In this document: positions 22,649 to 33,297 of the stretch, piece after piece
Position numbering within the stretch: position 1 is the first letter of the stretch
Layout: each line of letters begins with the position of its first letter
DNA from: Pholiota molesta
Taxonomy: Eukaryota; Basidiomycota; Agaricomycetes; Agaricales; Strophariaceae
Assembly (NCBI GenBank): GCA_014925825.1
Contig: JACGCK010000032.1
Location: 295,452-359,451 of the forward strand
Length of the DNA: 64,000 nucleotides
Direction of reading: 5' to 3'
The notes under the pieces: model-generated
What the model was told of the DNA's origin: nothing
The model's input: the letters and a program-made list of their open reading frames with translations, nothing else
Databases searched by the model: none
Translations under genes and position numbers: made by a program

Positions 22649-25494
22649 ATGACCTCGGGACATAGCACCCAGTTCTTTAACAATGCTGATATGTCGAACA
22701 CTCAGATCACCAATCTGGAAGTCACGCACACAAGTGGAAATGTATACACTTGGGACCGCCATGGTATGGAGTTGCTCGCCGTGTACTGATCATGTATGCA
22801 TTGACCAATACTTCCACCAGGACTCTTACTGGACACAGATCATGTCATCAAAGAGACGAAGGGTGACATGGATAAGAACAGTATGTATCAAATTGTCAAA
22901 AATATGCAGTTTTCTGACGATGTGCATAGATGCAAATATTCCAAGTACTCTCAAAACAATCAAGGACGATCAGCTAGGTACTTGCTATTAGATCCTATTA
23001 AACCTAGATTTGGCGACTGAAGTACTCAATGTTCATATTTATCAGTCGAGGAGATTCGACAATGGCTTTCCGCGCCTGATAGTTCTAGGAATTATAATGA
23101 CGCACATGACAAGCGCACAAAGAATACGGGCTCCTGGTTTCTCGAGGGGTTACGTTTCCGTGAACTTCAGGAGAAGGCTGACTTTCTTTGGATCAAGGGC
23201 ACTGGTGAGCGCTTAATATAATTCCCGAACTCTGTGCGTTATTAAATCATTGTATAGCTGGGTGCGGGAAAACAGTTCTATGGTACGCCTCGGGGTCTCT
23301 GAGCATATAATAACTGATAGACTTAATATATCCTCTCAGCTCATCCATCATCAACAAGATAATCGAGCTTCAAAGGAGAACGCATCAGTTCATTATGCGT
23401 ATTTTTTCTTTGATGGACGGGACTCGCAGGACGATCTACAGCTACATGACAAGCTCATCCGCTCTCTCGTTTGGCAGCTCGCTCTTCAATGCGATGGCAT
23501 TCCTGTAGCCTTGGTGGACTTGTACGGTTGCGGCCACCAACAGCCTTCTACCAGCTCACTTGAGGATACCCTTCACCGTATCATTGATGGCTTGCATTCG
23601 ACTTACATTGTCATTGATTCCCTGGATGAATGCAGCAGGCCTGAACGGGAGAAGATCTTGCGGTGGATTGAACACATTACTTCTCTTAGCATAGGTGACC
23701 TGCACATGGTGGTTGCGAGTCGGCCGGAGGCAGACATCAAGGACACTCTCCAACGACTCGATCCGCGCTGCGTTGACTTGGTAAACGAGGCTGCGAATAA
23801 TGACATTACAACATATCTCAAGCAGGAGCTTTCACTTTTTGAAAAGTGGGACGAAGAGACACGGACGATTGTACAGTCAACACTGACCGAGCGTGCGCAG
23901 GGAATGTATGGTTCTCTCTACTGCCGATGGTGCTAGGCCATAACTTATTTATTTACAGGTTTCGATGGGTAGCATTACAGCTCATGGAGTTGAAGAAATG
24001 TTCAAACCGCCGATCGGTAATGGGTCGGTTGAACAATCTGCCACAAGGTTTATTTGAAACGTACGACCGAATTCTTTCGAAGATCAACAACCCGACGGAT
24101 GGGACCGACACAAAGACATTCCTACGGTGGCTATGTTTTTCTGCTCGTCCCTTGAAACTTGTAGAAATCGCCGAAGCAGTCGTAGTTGACTTCAGCACAG
24201 AGAATGACCCACAATATTCATCAGCCCATCAATATTGGGACCACGAGATGTTCTGGAAAAATGCGCAGGTCTCATTGCTGAATCCGACGAAGGTATAATC
24301 CGATTATTTGGTACAACCAGCCATATCCATTCTGAAATTGACGATAATAGGGAAGGTGAAGTTAGCCCACTTCTCCGTCAAGGAGTACCTTCTTTCCGAA
24401 CACCTTCTCCGAGCTGCTTCACAATTCCACCTGACAAGCAGTGAACTCTCTCATTCCTTAATAGCTCAGACTTGCTTGGCCTATCTATTACACTTCGACA
24501 CACTTGACATGGTGGATAAGAATGTGGCCATCCATTTCCACTTGCACCTTATGCCGCTCGATTCTGGATTTTCCATGCACATTCTGGCGGCATCGACAAA
24601 CTCGAGCAGCCATCCACTACCTTAGCATTGGCCGAGCAACTGTTCACACCAAATACGGATACATGGTTCAATTGGGTTCGCATCTGGGATTTGGATAAGC
24701 TCGGGGTGTCTGTGAAACACGCTGGTTCACCTCTGTATTACGCCGTGTCCGCAGGCCTCGAGCAATTATCACTACAGCTATTAGAGAAGGGCGCAGATGT
24801 AAATGCACAGGGAGGCGCCTACGGCTATGCGCTCCAGGCAGCGTCGCATCGCGGACACAAGGGGATCGTAAATCTGCTATTGCAGAAGGGCGCCGACGTA
24901 AATGCACAGGGAAGAGGCTTGTATAACACCGCACTTCAGGCAGCGTCGGCTAGGGGACACGACGGCATTGCAAAGTTGCTACTGGAGAAGGGCGCGGATG
25001 TGAATACACAGGGAGGCAGCGCACTCCAGGCGGCGTCGCTTGGCGGATACGAGGAGACGGTGAAGCTGTTACTGGAGAAAGGCGCAGGCATAAATGCACA
25101 GGGAGGCTTGTACGGCAATGCACTTCAGGCAGCATCAACTAGTGGACACGACATCATTGTGAAGCTGTTACTGGAGAAGGGCGCGGATGTGAATGCACAG
25201 GGAGGCTTGTATGACAACGCACTTCAGGCGGCGTCGGCTAGTGGATACAACAGCATTGCAAAGCTGCTACTGGAGAAGGGCGCAGATGTGAATGCACAGG
25301 GAGGCTGCGCACTCCAGGCGGCATCGGATGGCGGACACGAAGAGACTGTAAAGCTGTTATTGGAGATGGGCGCGGACGTAAATGCACAGGGAGGCATCAA
25401 TGGCAGCGCGCTCCAGGCGGCGTCGAAGGGAAATCACCAGCGAATCATGGAGCTGCTCCTGCAGAACGGCGCGATCACCAGCACTACACCCTAG
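22649..25494 (+). pseudogene. NACHT-ankyrin NLR-like gene with three single-base frameshifts
   Basis: Fungal NOD-like receptor: NACHT NTPase followed by ankyrin repeats, the class linked to non-self recognition. Exons: 22649-22763, 22821-22880, 22930-22977, 23046-23204, 23258-23282, 23340-23905, 23959-24310, 24351-25494. The N-terminus (FFNNADMSNTQITNLEVTHT) has no known effector domain. Walker A GTAGCGKTVLW spans an intron; Walker B is YIVIDSLDEC, then HMVVASRPE and GMFRWVALQL. The winged-helix part ends in HFSVKEYLLS. Eight ankyrin repeats follow (ALQAAS..GH..IVKLLLEKGADVNAQGG pattern). The frame must slip by one missing base at about 23370-23382, at 24246-24250 (HE|DVLEKCAG) and at about 24522-24528 to keep the homology. 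Each is a single-base loss, so no full-length product is expected unless these are sequence errors. The ankyrin part alone (24628-25494) stays open. Confidence 0.85.
24765..25488 (+). repeat. Eight tandem ankyrin repeats with high internal DNA similarity
   Basis: Units of about 99 bp (33 aa), with two shortened units of about 90 bp. Repeats 3-4 and 6-7 form the same long-short pair (IAKLLLEKGADVN then EETVKLLLE), which suggests duplication of a two-repeat block. The motif GGCGCDGATGTNAATGCACA recurs almost unchanged. Confidence 0.85.
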
Positions 25495-27381
25495 GTCTTG
25501 CCCTGTTCTGGCGCGGCCGAAGAGTTCGCATACGATCAAGTTACCATGCGTTGTTATACTATGTACCATCATCCACCGATTCAGTGTTTTGCCAATGTGA
25601 AGTCTCGATAGCGGCAATGGGTAGTATAGTCGATGTCGAATACCAAGTGATGAATTACAAAATATTGTTAGTAGATCTCGTATAGACACGGCGTCTGAGG
25701 CGAATCGCTTCAAGAGGGCTGGCCTTGTGGGAATAAAAGTTGTGCAGGCCCCGCCGCTGGCGCCCGTTCGCAAGGAGACAGGAGAAATCCCTGCAGAGTG
25801 GTGTATGATCAACTTGCGAAAATACATATTGAGAAAATGGTTCAAGCATACCTGTCGATGATTTCCGAAATGCCCCAAATGCTGCGCTGCAGGCCTGGTA
25901 GGTCAGAATTCGAAAGCTCTCGAGTTTGCGAGCGTGTTCGGCCACATATATCAGGCCTAGGGAGTTATATCGCTACGTCGGAAGTAATCAATTGCATTCA
26001 GTCAAAAGAGACTGCGAGGAAGAATTAGTGGATGGGCGAAGCAGCGAGAATAGCTATTACAATACTTACCCAGTGCACTGAATAGTTGGTCGATGCCGTC
26101 GTGGAATCCATGGAGACTCTTGAAGAAGCAGCCATGCCATCGCGCTTCGAGCAGGACCCGGGGTATACCGACTAAATACAGCATGAGCTGAACTTACGCT
26201 GCGAGAGCAAGATAACAGCCCACGCAAGTTACCTAGTTTCAACGGAGTGTTGAAATTCTCCGTTAAGGAGCGAAGCTTTGTGTGCAACGACTTCGGTGGC
26301 GAAAAGGCGATGTCAAGGAAGGGCTGGATGTTGAGAAAATTTTGCTGCGCAGACGCCGCTGCCCTCCAAGGTATTGCCATTTCTCTCTATTCATCCAGAA
26401 GATGGTGCGACAGGCGATGTGGGTATTTGAGGAGTTATCGAATTCATGGCTTGGGTTGGATGGTCTAAGTAATCATATATTTATAAGCTTGTTTCAGCAC
26501 CTTGAGCATCCAATGATTGCTCACCTTGTCATTAATATTTGTCAGGTTGTTCTTTCTCTTGCTTTGACTGCGTCTGGAATTTCCCATTTTGCACGTTTTG
26601 TCCGCTTCGGCGAACCGAACCTTTTCCATCGACTTACAAGGACATTATCCGCGTTAAATGCCAGACGCAGCCATGCGCTTCTAATTAAACAACAAAGCGT
26701 AATTTCTGAAAAACATCCTTCATGAATACAAGTCCGACTCAAATGAAAAGTATTACGCACCTTGAGCTATGATCGCCTCTATCCTGCTTTGACTCCAGCC
26801 TCCTGCAGCTCTTCCATTGTGTTTTTGCGGAGGTAGTTGCGCCCGGATTATTCAATACGCAGATAGAGCGTGAGTTCGACGGCCGGGCAATGAGGTGGGA
26901 GTCGCATGGAAGTGGTTTGGAGGAGACTTGAGGAAATTTCACGCGTCGATTCTGGATTCAGAATTTCCCACGGTGTCGGCTTGTGTATCGTCCAAGTCGC
27001 CTCCACTTTGCCTCCACTTTGCCTGCACTTCCTCTTGTAGAGAGACGTCACCGTCACTCGAAGAATACCCAAACCGCGGTTGCGTCCTCTAGAGGACGAC
27101 CAACAATGCATGTCCCAGGATGGAGACAATTTAGGAGAAAATAAATTTTAGGTGCACGAACTTATCAGGCGCTGATCCAGCTTCAACACTGGGCGCCTGT
27201 GTCATTTTTACGAGGATCAACATGAGTACTGTACGATTCATAAATAATTCAACCGAATGAAGGTGATCTATTTGTACAATTATTATTGTGCGCCTAAGCC
27301 TCAATTACACGGCGGGTATACCTACAGACAGAATTTTACATATATTATCGTCCATTTCAGCTCTGTCTTCAAAGGCCAGTG
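25495..27381. other. Intergenic, no supported gene
   Basis: About 1.9 kb. Open frames exist on both strands (26282-26725 plus; 25357-25878 and 26066-26380 minus) and some end at plausible donors (for example GTAAGT at about 26070 minus), but no protein family is visible. It may hold a decayed gene. Confidence 0.4.
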
Positions 27382-29156
27382 TCAATGCCCATCTCGGATG
27401 CTAACGTCACGATATACTCCACCGTTCCAGTCCTGAACTCTCCTTTCTCCAATGAGAGAGAATGTAGAGGACTTAGTTCCCACAAACCCGACCGCGCGGC
27501 TCTGAATCACGGTATCCAGCAACGGGGGATACCACTCTCCATGATGCTCTACAGTGGCCGCCTCTGTGTGATTGACGAAGACCCATCCCTGGGCTTTCAC
27601 GTCGTTCCAGAACGTTGGCGAGGTTTCGTCTGCGAGTGCTTGGAGATAAGTCATTGACATGGGAGCGGAGATGACAATGACCCACCCGACATCACGATGA
27701 TACTGGAGACTGAAATCTGACGCTTTGTGAGAAGTTCTTCTTTCACTTCCTCGACGCGATTCTGATAGGCGGAGAGCGGAGGAAAACAATCATCGATCTC
27801 CTGTGGGGGGACATGTGAATGCGGTTTGCACTGCCCACTGAAATCGCCGCGTCGAATGTGTATTGCAATAAACTGACAGTAAAATTAGCCAAATTAAAAA
27901 ATCATTTGAAGGAACGACGTCATACGTAGGGTAACTGTGCGCTATCAGCGAGTCCAAATGCTCGGACCATATAGGAATATGCGAGGTCTTCCACCGCCTG
28001 TGTGAAGCGCAAATTCTTTCCTATCGTATGCCATGCAGGAGACCAGGACTGCTCCCACTCAAACGCTTTCACACCAGATGACGCATAGTACAGCGAGTCG
28101 AAACAAGCCAAGTGCGCGTCAGGCGGGAGGGCGTGGCCACCTGGCGATTGAGTTAGAACAGTAGTCTTCTCTGGATCGACGAAAGGATCGCGCGGGTAGA
28201 TCAGGGCGGCCAGCTGGGGAAGAACGACATGCATTTCTTCCAAGATCGGAGTAGCAGTCGATAACCGGGCAAAAGGCGGTACTCTTGTGTAGGAAACGTC
28301 GAGCCCGATGTGGTGCACGGTGTTCCCTGCAGAAACTGGTGATTTAGAGCTTTCTTTTATCGTGGTCCAGCACCCGAGCTGTTCAACTTCTGGGGTCGAA
28401 TAGGGATCAGAGGAATAGCGAGAAGGGAGGTCCTTGACGTCCCGCCAATCGAGGATGTCCATATTGAGTGTATGTCGCAGGAATTCCAGGTCGAATATGT
28501 CTCCAAACGGAATAATTCCGGCGCTATTGGCTAAATAGCAGTATCATACCAGCATCAATGGTAGATTTTTTGGGTATGATGGGAGGATTAATCACATATA
28601 TGGTGGGATGGAGCAAAGGGGGGGACAATAGGGACTCGATTGGTGAGTTTTCCAAGGTAAATCATGTTGGCCTGGAGATATCGTAAGAACCTGTTGAGAC
28701 CCTCGTGTGGGCACGTACGAAGTTCATGACGGCGTTGGCTATTGGACGTTCAGATATGGGGTCCCTCCTATTTAAGTCTCCATTTGAAGGCAGGATGGAA
28801 CAGTCGACATACTAAATCCAGCACTCGACCACCCAGTGATATAGTACGTATCATTTCGAAGATTATCTGTAACCGTAATCGCCTTCAGTGTTTGAAGGCA
28901 TCTAGAGAGGGAAATGCGAACACTTTCCTCTGAAACTTCTTGTAGGAATCCCGTTCAACACAGGTAGTCGGTGATCAACAGAGAGTGAAGGAGCAGGACA
29001 TAGTCGTGATAGTGTCGAGGGCACAATCTTGAGGCCCCTCAGAGAGTCCGCAAACGGAACAAGGTATCCTATACAGGCGGAGACTGCTGCTATCAGAACG
29101 ACCACTCGCAACATCAGCACAGTGCGCCGCGAGAGTCCACAGCCGCCCACAGCCAT
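27382..29156 (-). CDS. O-fucosyltransferase-like type II membrane protein, copy B, about 472 aa
   Basis: Paralogue of 19780-21548. Exons by homology: 29156-28928, 28866-28813, 28738-28719, 28671-28596, 28530-27926, 27872-27686, 27629-27382; exons 2-7 have exactly the lengths of copy A (54, 20, 76, 605, 187, 248 nt). It starts MAVGGCGLSRRTVLMLRVVV with one signal anchor. The motif reads FIAIHIRRGDFSGQC, and the end GFVGTKSSTFSLIGERRVQD is unchanged. The first intron has GA instead of GT at its donor (28927-28926), flanked as in copy A. If it is not spliced, a stop follows within ten codons (at about 28902). A 22-nt gap that would restore the frame is too short for an intron. The gene may therefore be impaired, or use a rare GA-AG splice. 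The rest of the frame is clean. Confidence 0.7.
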
Positions 29157-29299
29157 GGTGGATTGCGTCAAAGGTGAGTAGGGGGCGTGACATGTGACAA
29201 AGGAGGGTACTAATGAGTATTTATTAATATCTGAGTGGAGGTTCTTATAATAGTTACACAAATCTACCAAGAATTATGTATGTACTCGCATTAATCAAT

Positions 29300-31476
29300 C
29301 TACTGTTTGAAGATGGCAGCAAAGTAGCGTCTAACGCCGTCCAACGATCCTAACCGCGCTCCGATAGTACCATCCGGACGAATGACATAGACTCTCCTGG
29401 TCGTATCGGCTTGCATATAGATAGCATGACCATGTCCACTCCGATCTTCTAGGACCATTGGAGTCTTCGCGTCATTCTGGACAGCACCCACGGTTCCTTT
29501 CTCGAGGATGACGACCATGCGAACGAGATCTGCGGGGTACGTATCCAAGCTCGGGAGAATGGAGTGGAAATCGGTTTTGTTGGTGAATATGAGGAGAGTG
29601 TGATGAGTAGGGCTAAACAGGTCAAACAACCGAGTTTCGTTGGCGGTTTCATTAGGCTGAGAACCAACCTCAATGAGGCCGGGAGCATCTGGTGCGCGAT
29701 CGCCGGCATACAACCCGAGCTTGGGATCTGCGTCATACGTCGATATCTTGGCGAATTCCGGTCCTTTGAGCTGCCTTTCTTCATCGAGGACAATAGAGCT
29801 CCATCGATAGTTGACTCCCAGTTGGTTGAGATGCCCAGATCGATCCCATCCGGTCTGACTACTAGATTCCGCGACTGTTGCTTCCAATATCTTTTCGGTT
29901 ATCTGGAGCATTTGCGCGACGACCGGGAGGCGCTCCTCAGTGAACGTGTCCAGGAAGGATGCATCGGAATAACCTTTCATTACGAGCGCTAGCTTCCATC
30001 CTAGGTTGAAGCCATCCTGAACACCGGTGTTCATTCCCTGATATCATCTGATTCACATACTCGCTCATCCTAGAAAGATATAATTATTTACCTGGCCACC
30101 TGTCATACTGTGAACGTGTCCAGCATCTTAACAATTGAGACACATTTTGTAAGTACGAAGGCCACTAACGACGGGACATGGTTGTATTTACCTCCTATCA
30201 AGAATGTTCGGCCTTTGCGGAATGTTTCAGCCATGCGAACGTTGATTTTTAGGATCGGAGACGACATGAGGTCTTATTTTGGAGGTGGAATAAAATTGAA
30301 AAACTTACCTGCCAGGAGAGAGATATAGTATTTCTCCAAAGGTGATCTCGTGGGCTCGCTGCCCGATATTTGCCCTGATGAAGTCCATAACGGCCTCATT
30401 ACCCGTGTATAATTCGGTGTGTTCTTCTAGATTAGGTGCGCCGATTACAAAATTGAAGACGCCAGGAATCTCCGTGGGGCGAAGACTTATTCTGTTGAAC
30501 AATTATTCTGTGTTAATGATAATAGAAACGCAACTTGGGATGATAATCTTACATAGACTCCGCCATGTCGCCCCACAGGTGCCATCTCTAATAGAAATAA
30601 TAAGTACCTTGAAGAATCGAAGAACGATATACTCACATCACTTTCCAATCCTTCGAGCCTGAAGTCGCCTGTGATGAAACTATACGTGGTCGTCTCGCCG
30701 AGGAGCTTCAGGCCTAGTTCCCTTCGAACTGCACCTTTTGCGCCGTCAGACCCGATAACCCAGTCATAAGACTCTTCCTCCATGATGGGCTCGACATTTT
30801 TGGCACCATCCAGATTATGTTTGAGCAGCGATACTTTGACATGGTCATCGAACTGCTCGAGATGTTGCAGCTCAACGCCTATGTAGTTCAACTTCGCATC
30901 CGGTCTTTGACAATTCCGCGCGAAGTATCTTGTCAAGGGTATCTTGTCCAAGAAGTTGCGGGTTTATCTTAAAGTTGATGAGCTTCGGCGCTGGGGACTA
31001 ATGCCAAACACTTACATATGGGGTAGATGGCGTTGGCTCCAGCGTCGGCGCCATACGGAATTCCTTCAAAATTTCATGGCCCTCGGGCATTTTATACATC
31101 CTGAGCACCGGTATATCGATCGAGCGAGAGGTGATTTGGGGAAGTATTCCGAGGAAGCTGAAGACCTCGAGAGAGCGGGGCTACATGAAAATACTACGTG
31201 AAAAAGTATCACAGTGCTATTAATAGAGCGCCAACATACCATGATTCCAGCACCCCGTTGGCCTTTTCGGTGTTCAGTAGTCTTTTCAATGACGCGAACT
31301 GGTATTCCATTGCGACGCAAAGTCAAGGCAAGAATGAGACCTGAAGGCCCAGCGCCGACCTGTAGATTGGATAACAAGGTGAGCGTAACATCCACTTCGA
31401 AAATGCCTCCATCCGAGCCTGCGATTTAATTGACACGTACAATCAAGACTTTGGGGGATTCTGAAGCAGAAGACAT
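29300..31476 (-). pseudogene. FAD-dependent monooxygenase (phenol-hydroxylase/PHBH class) with two frame-breaking lesions
   Basis: Class A flavin monooxygenase related to fungal aromatic-ring and polyketide hydroxylases. Exons: 31476-31441, 31359-31240, 31180-31016, 30967-30637, 30587-30553, 30491-30309, about 30272-30192, 30126-30092, 30037-29300. The FAD fold is clear: LIVGAGPSGLILALTLRRNG (GxGxxG), YDWVIGSDGAKGAVRRELG (DG motif) and FLIGGDAGHVHSMTGGQGMN (GD motif). The C-terminus has the thioredoxin-like domain ending RVYVIRPDGTIGARLGSL. Exon 4 carries four extra bases at 30880-30885, and exon 7 one extra A in a run of five (30246-30250). Without these the total would be 1719 nt (572 aa), normal for the family. 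As written the frame breaks after about 140 residues, so it is called a recent pseudogene; sequence error is the alternative. Confidence 0.8.
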
Positions 31477-31779
31477 GTAGTTCAAGTTGTCTGAAGTTCT
31501 GTTGGTGATGAGCTTGCACGCCAGCAAGTTGGCTTTTTATACGTTTGGGCCAGCAGATGCATGTGAGTCAGATGTGAGTGGGTAGAGGGACGATGATGTG
31601 GGGACAAGGTGGTGATAGTGGAGAAAGTCGGGTCGGATAGATCAATGTCACAACCTGCACAAGATGTGTCAGGTCGAACTTCGTAATCCGATATCGGACG
31701 AGAAAAGACGACTGGGTAAAGCTGGGTAATGACTCGAGTCTCGGATAGTAGAGATTTAAAAAAATACGGGACAGGGTAA

Positions 31780-31905
31780 ATGTGCGTGCCCGTGCGTGTC
31801 CGTGCGTGGTGTGCGTGGTTGTGCGGGATTGAGCACACCACGCACAAACGCCTGTGCGTGGCACGGTCACGCACGGTCACCACGCGCACTGCGCAGTTTC
31901 CCGCA
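31780..31905. repeat. GTGCGTG-rich patch with a 13-bp inverted repeat
   Basis: Repeated GTGCGTG/CGTGCGT words, then their complement. GTGCGTGGTGTGC at 31802-31814 pairs perfectly with GCACACCACGCAC at 31833-31845 (18-nt spacer). Confidence 0.8.
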
Positions 31906-32144
31906 CATTTCCTGATGCCCAAAAAATACGGATAAGTATACGAATAATGTTGGAATAATGGGGCAAGTCGAAACTTGCGCAAATTCGCAGATTTGGGGCA
32001 CAGGAGCAGACCAAAGCCGCGCTGCCTGACTAATCTATCTATAAGACTGGATTAATTCACTTATGGCATGCATATCTAATCTTCAAATTTTACTTGACGA
32101 CAAACTTGTGATTCCATTCACACCAGTACAAGAAATTTGGTGCA

Positions 32145-32255
32145 AGTAGAGCGCAGGTGTGCGCAAGTCACGCGCAGGACTCGCGCAGGCAGGCGCAAAT
32201 ACCGCGCAAGTCGAACGCAGGTTCGCGCAAGTCAAGCGCAAGCAGGCGCGAACCA
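32145..32255. repeat. Degenerate short repeats of GCGCAAGT/GCGCAGG
   Basis: About ten copies of GCGCARG-type words spaced 8-14 bp apart. They look like a decayed minisatellite rather than coding sequence. Confidence 0.7.
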
Positions 32256-33297
32256 ATTTCTGCTGCATTTTGGTAAGGCTTCGAAAACATCAAGCATGGT
32301 AAGATCGCCGACTATCTGGTCCTTATGGAGTGATTGACGTCTTCTCAGCCTGCTGCTGCAAGGCTCCATCGTCGTCCGGTCCCTAACCAAAGTATTACCG
32401 TCAAGCGGACTCCACTACTAGTAGCACTCGCACTCGCAGTGCACATTGATAATTGATTCACATGGTCTTCCGTGGCGCTTGCGATTGGGCGCATTGCCTT
32501 TGCCTATTTTCGACACTTTCCCTCCAATAATTGTTCGAAGTCACTTCTCGTTCAGTTCTATTGTCCTTGAGTCCACCCGAATGCCAATTATATATGTTAC
32601 CTTAAATTTGTATCTCTATATTGTTATATTTCGACTGTCTAAATCCCTTGTAAAGGGTCTACTTATTACTGTCATCAAACAGCATAGTAGTCTCTTGTAT
32701 GACATCCAGCATGTCCTTGTTTCCATCATATCCGTCTAAGATTCCGGAGAATAGACACCCGAGTCGTTGTTAAGCTCCAAATTCATAGCTTCGTGATGCC
32801 CATGTAAGGTTGGGCAAACATCATTGCTACAGCTTTGAACTTTCCGAGACAGTAACAAGGTCGCTTCCACGAGAAAAGATCAGGATCAGTCTCCCATGAA
32901 ATATGAGTCGGTCGTCGTAGACCGCAGCAAAACAGCCTCTTCATTAGAACCTGTGAATTTGATTTGATAGGAATATTTCTTCCCGAGGTATTTTGTTCGT
33001 TGGCTTTGGTCGCCTTACAATTATTTGATAAGGCTTTTTGATATCTTTTTTCCATGATCGTTTTGATTTTAACTGTTCATACAAGCGTTTTTTCTTCTTT
33101 TTGTATTGACACCGACATTCTCTGATGATTCAACTTGACGATCATGGACTTAGACACGGAACAGTGAATATCCATCATCCTAGCATCGAACGCTGCACTG
33201 CCGGCACAATGCACGGAACATAAGTCTGCAATCTATTCTTAATTACTTCAAGTTTTCACATTCTGCGCTGTACACACACACACTACATACTGGTACA

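Larger units (their letters stand above)
31477..33297. other. Intergenic with two GC-rich repeat patches
   Basis: About 1.8 kb without a supported gene. It contains a GTGCGTG-rich patch with an inverted repeat (31780-31905) and a GCGCAAGT/GCGCAGG patch (32145-32255). The rest is AT-rich and unremarkable. Confidence 0.6.

Noticed and set aside
24628..25494. Stand-alone ankyrin protein of 288 aa
   Set aside because: The open frame is the uninterrupted 3' part of the broken NACHT gene; the sequence just upstream continues NLR homology, so there is no reason to place a start here.
26282..26725. 147-codon plus-strand frame between the NACHT and fucosyltransferase-like genes
   Set aside because: Composition looks random; overlaps other frames equally well; no motif.
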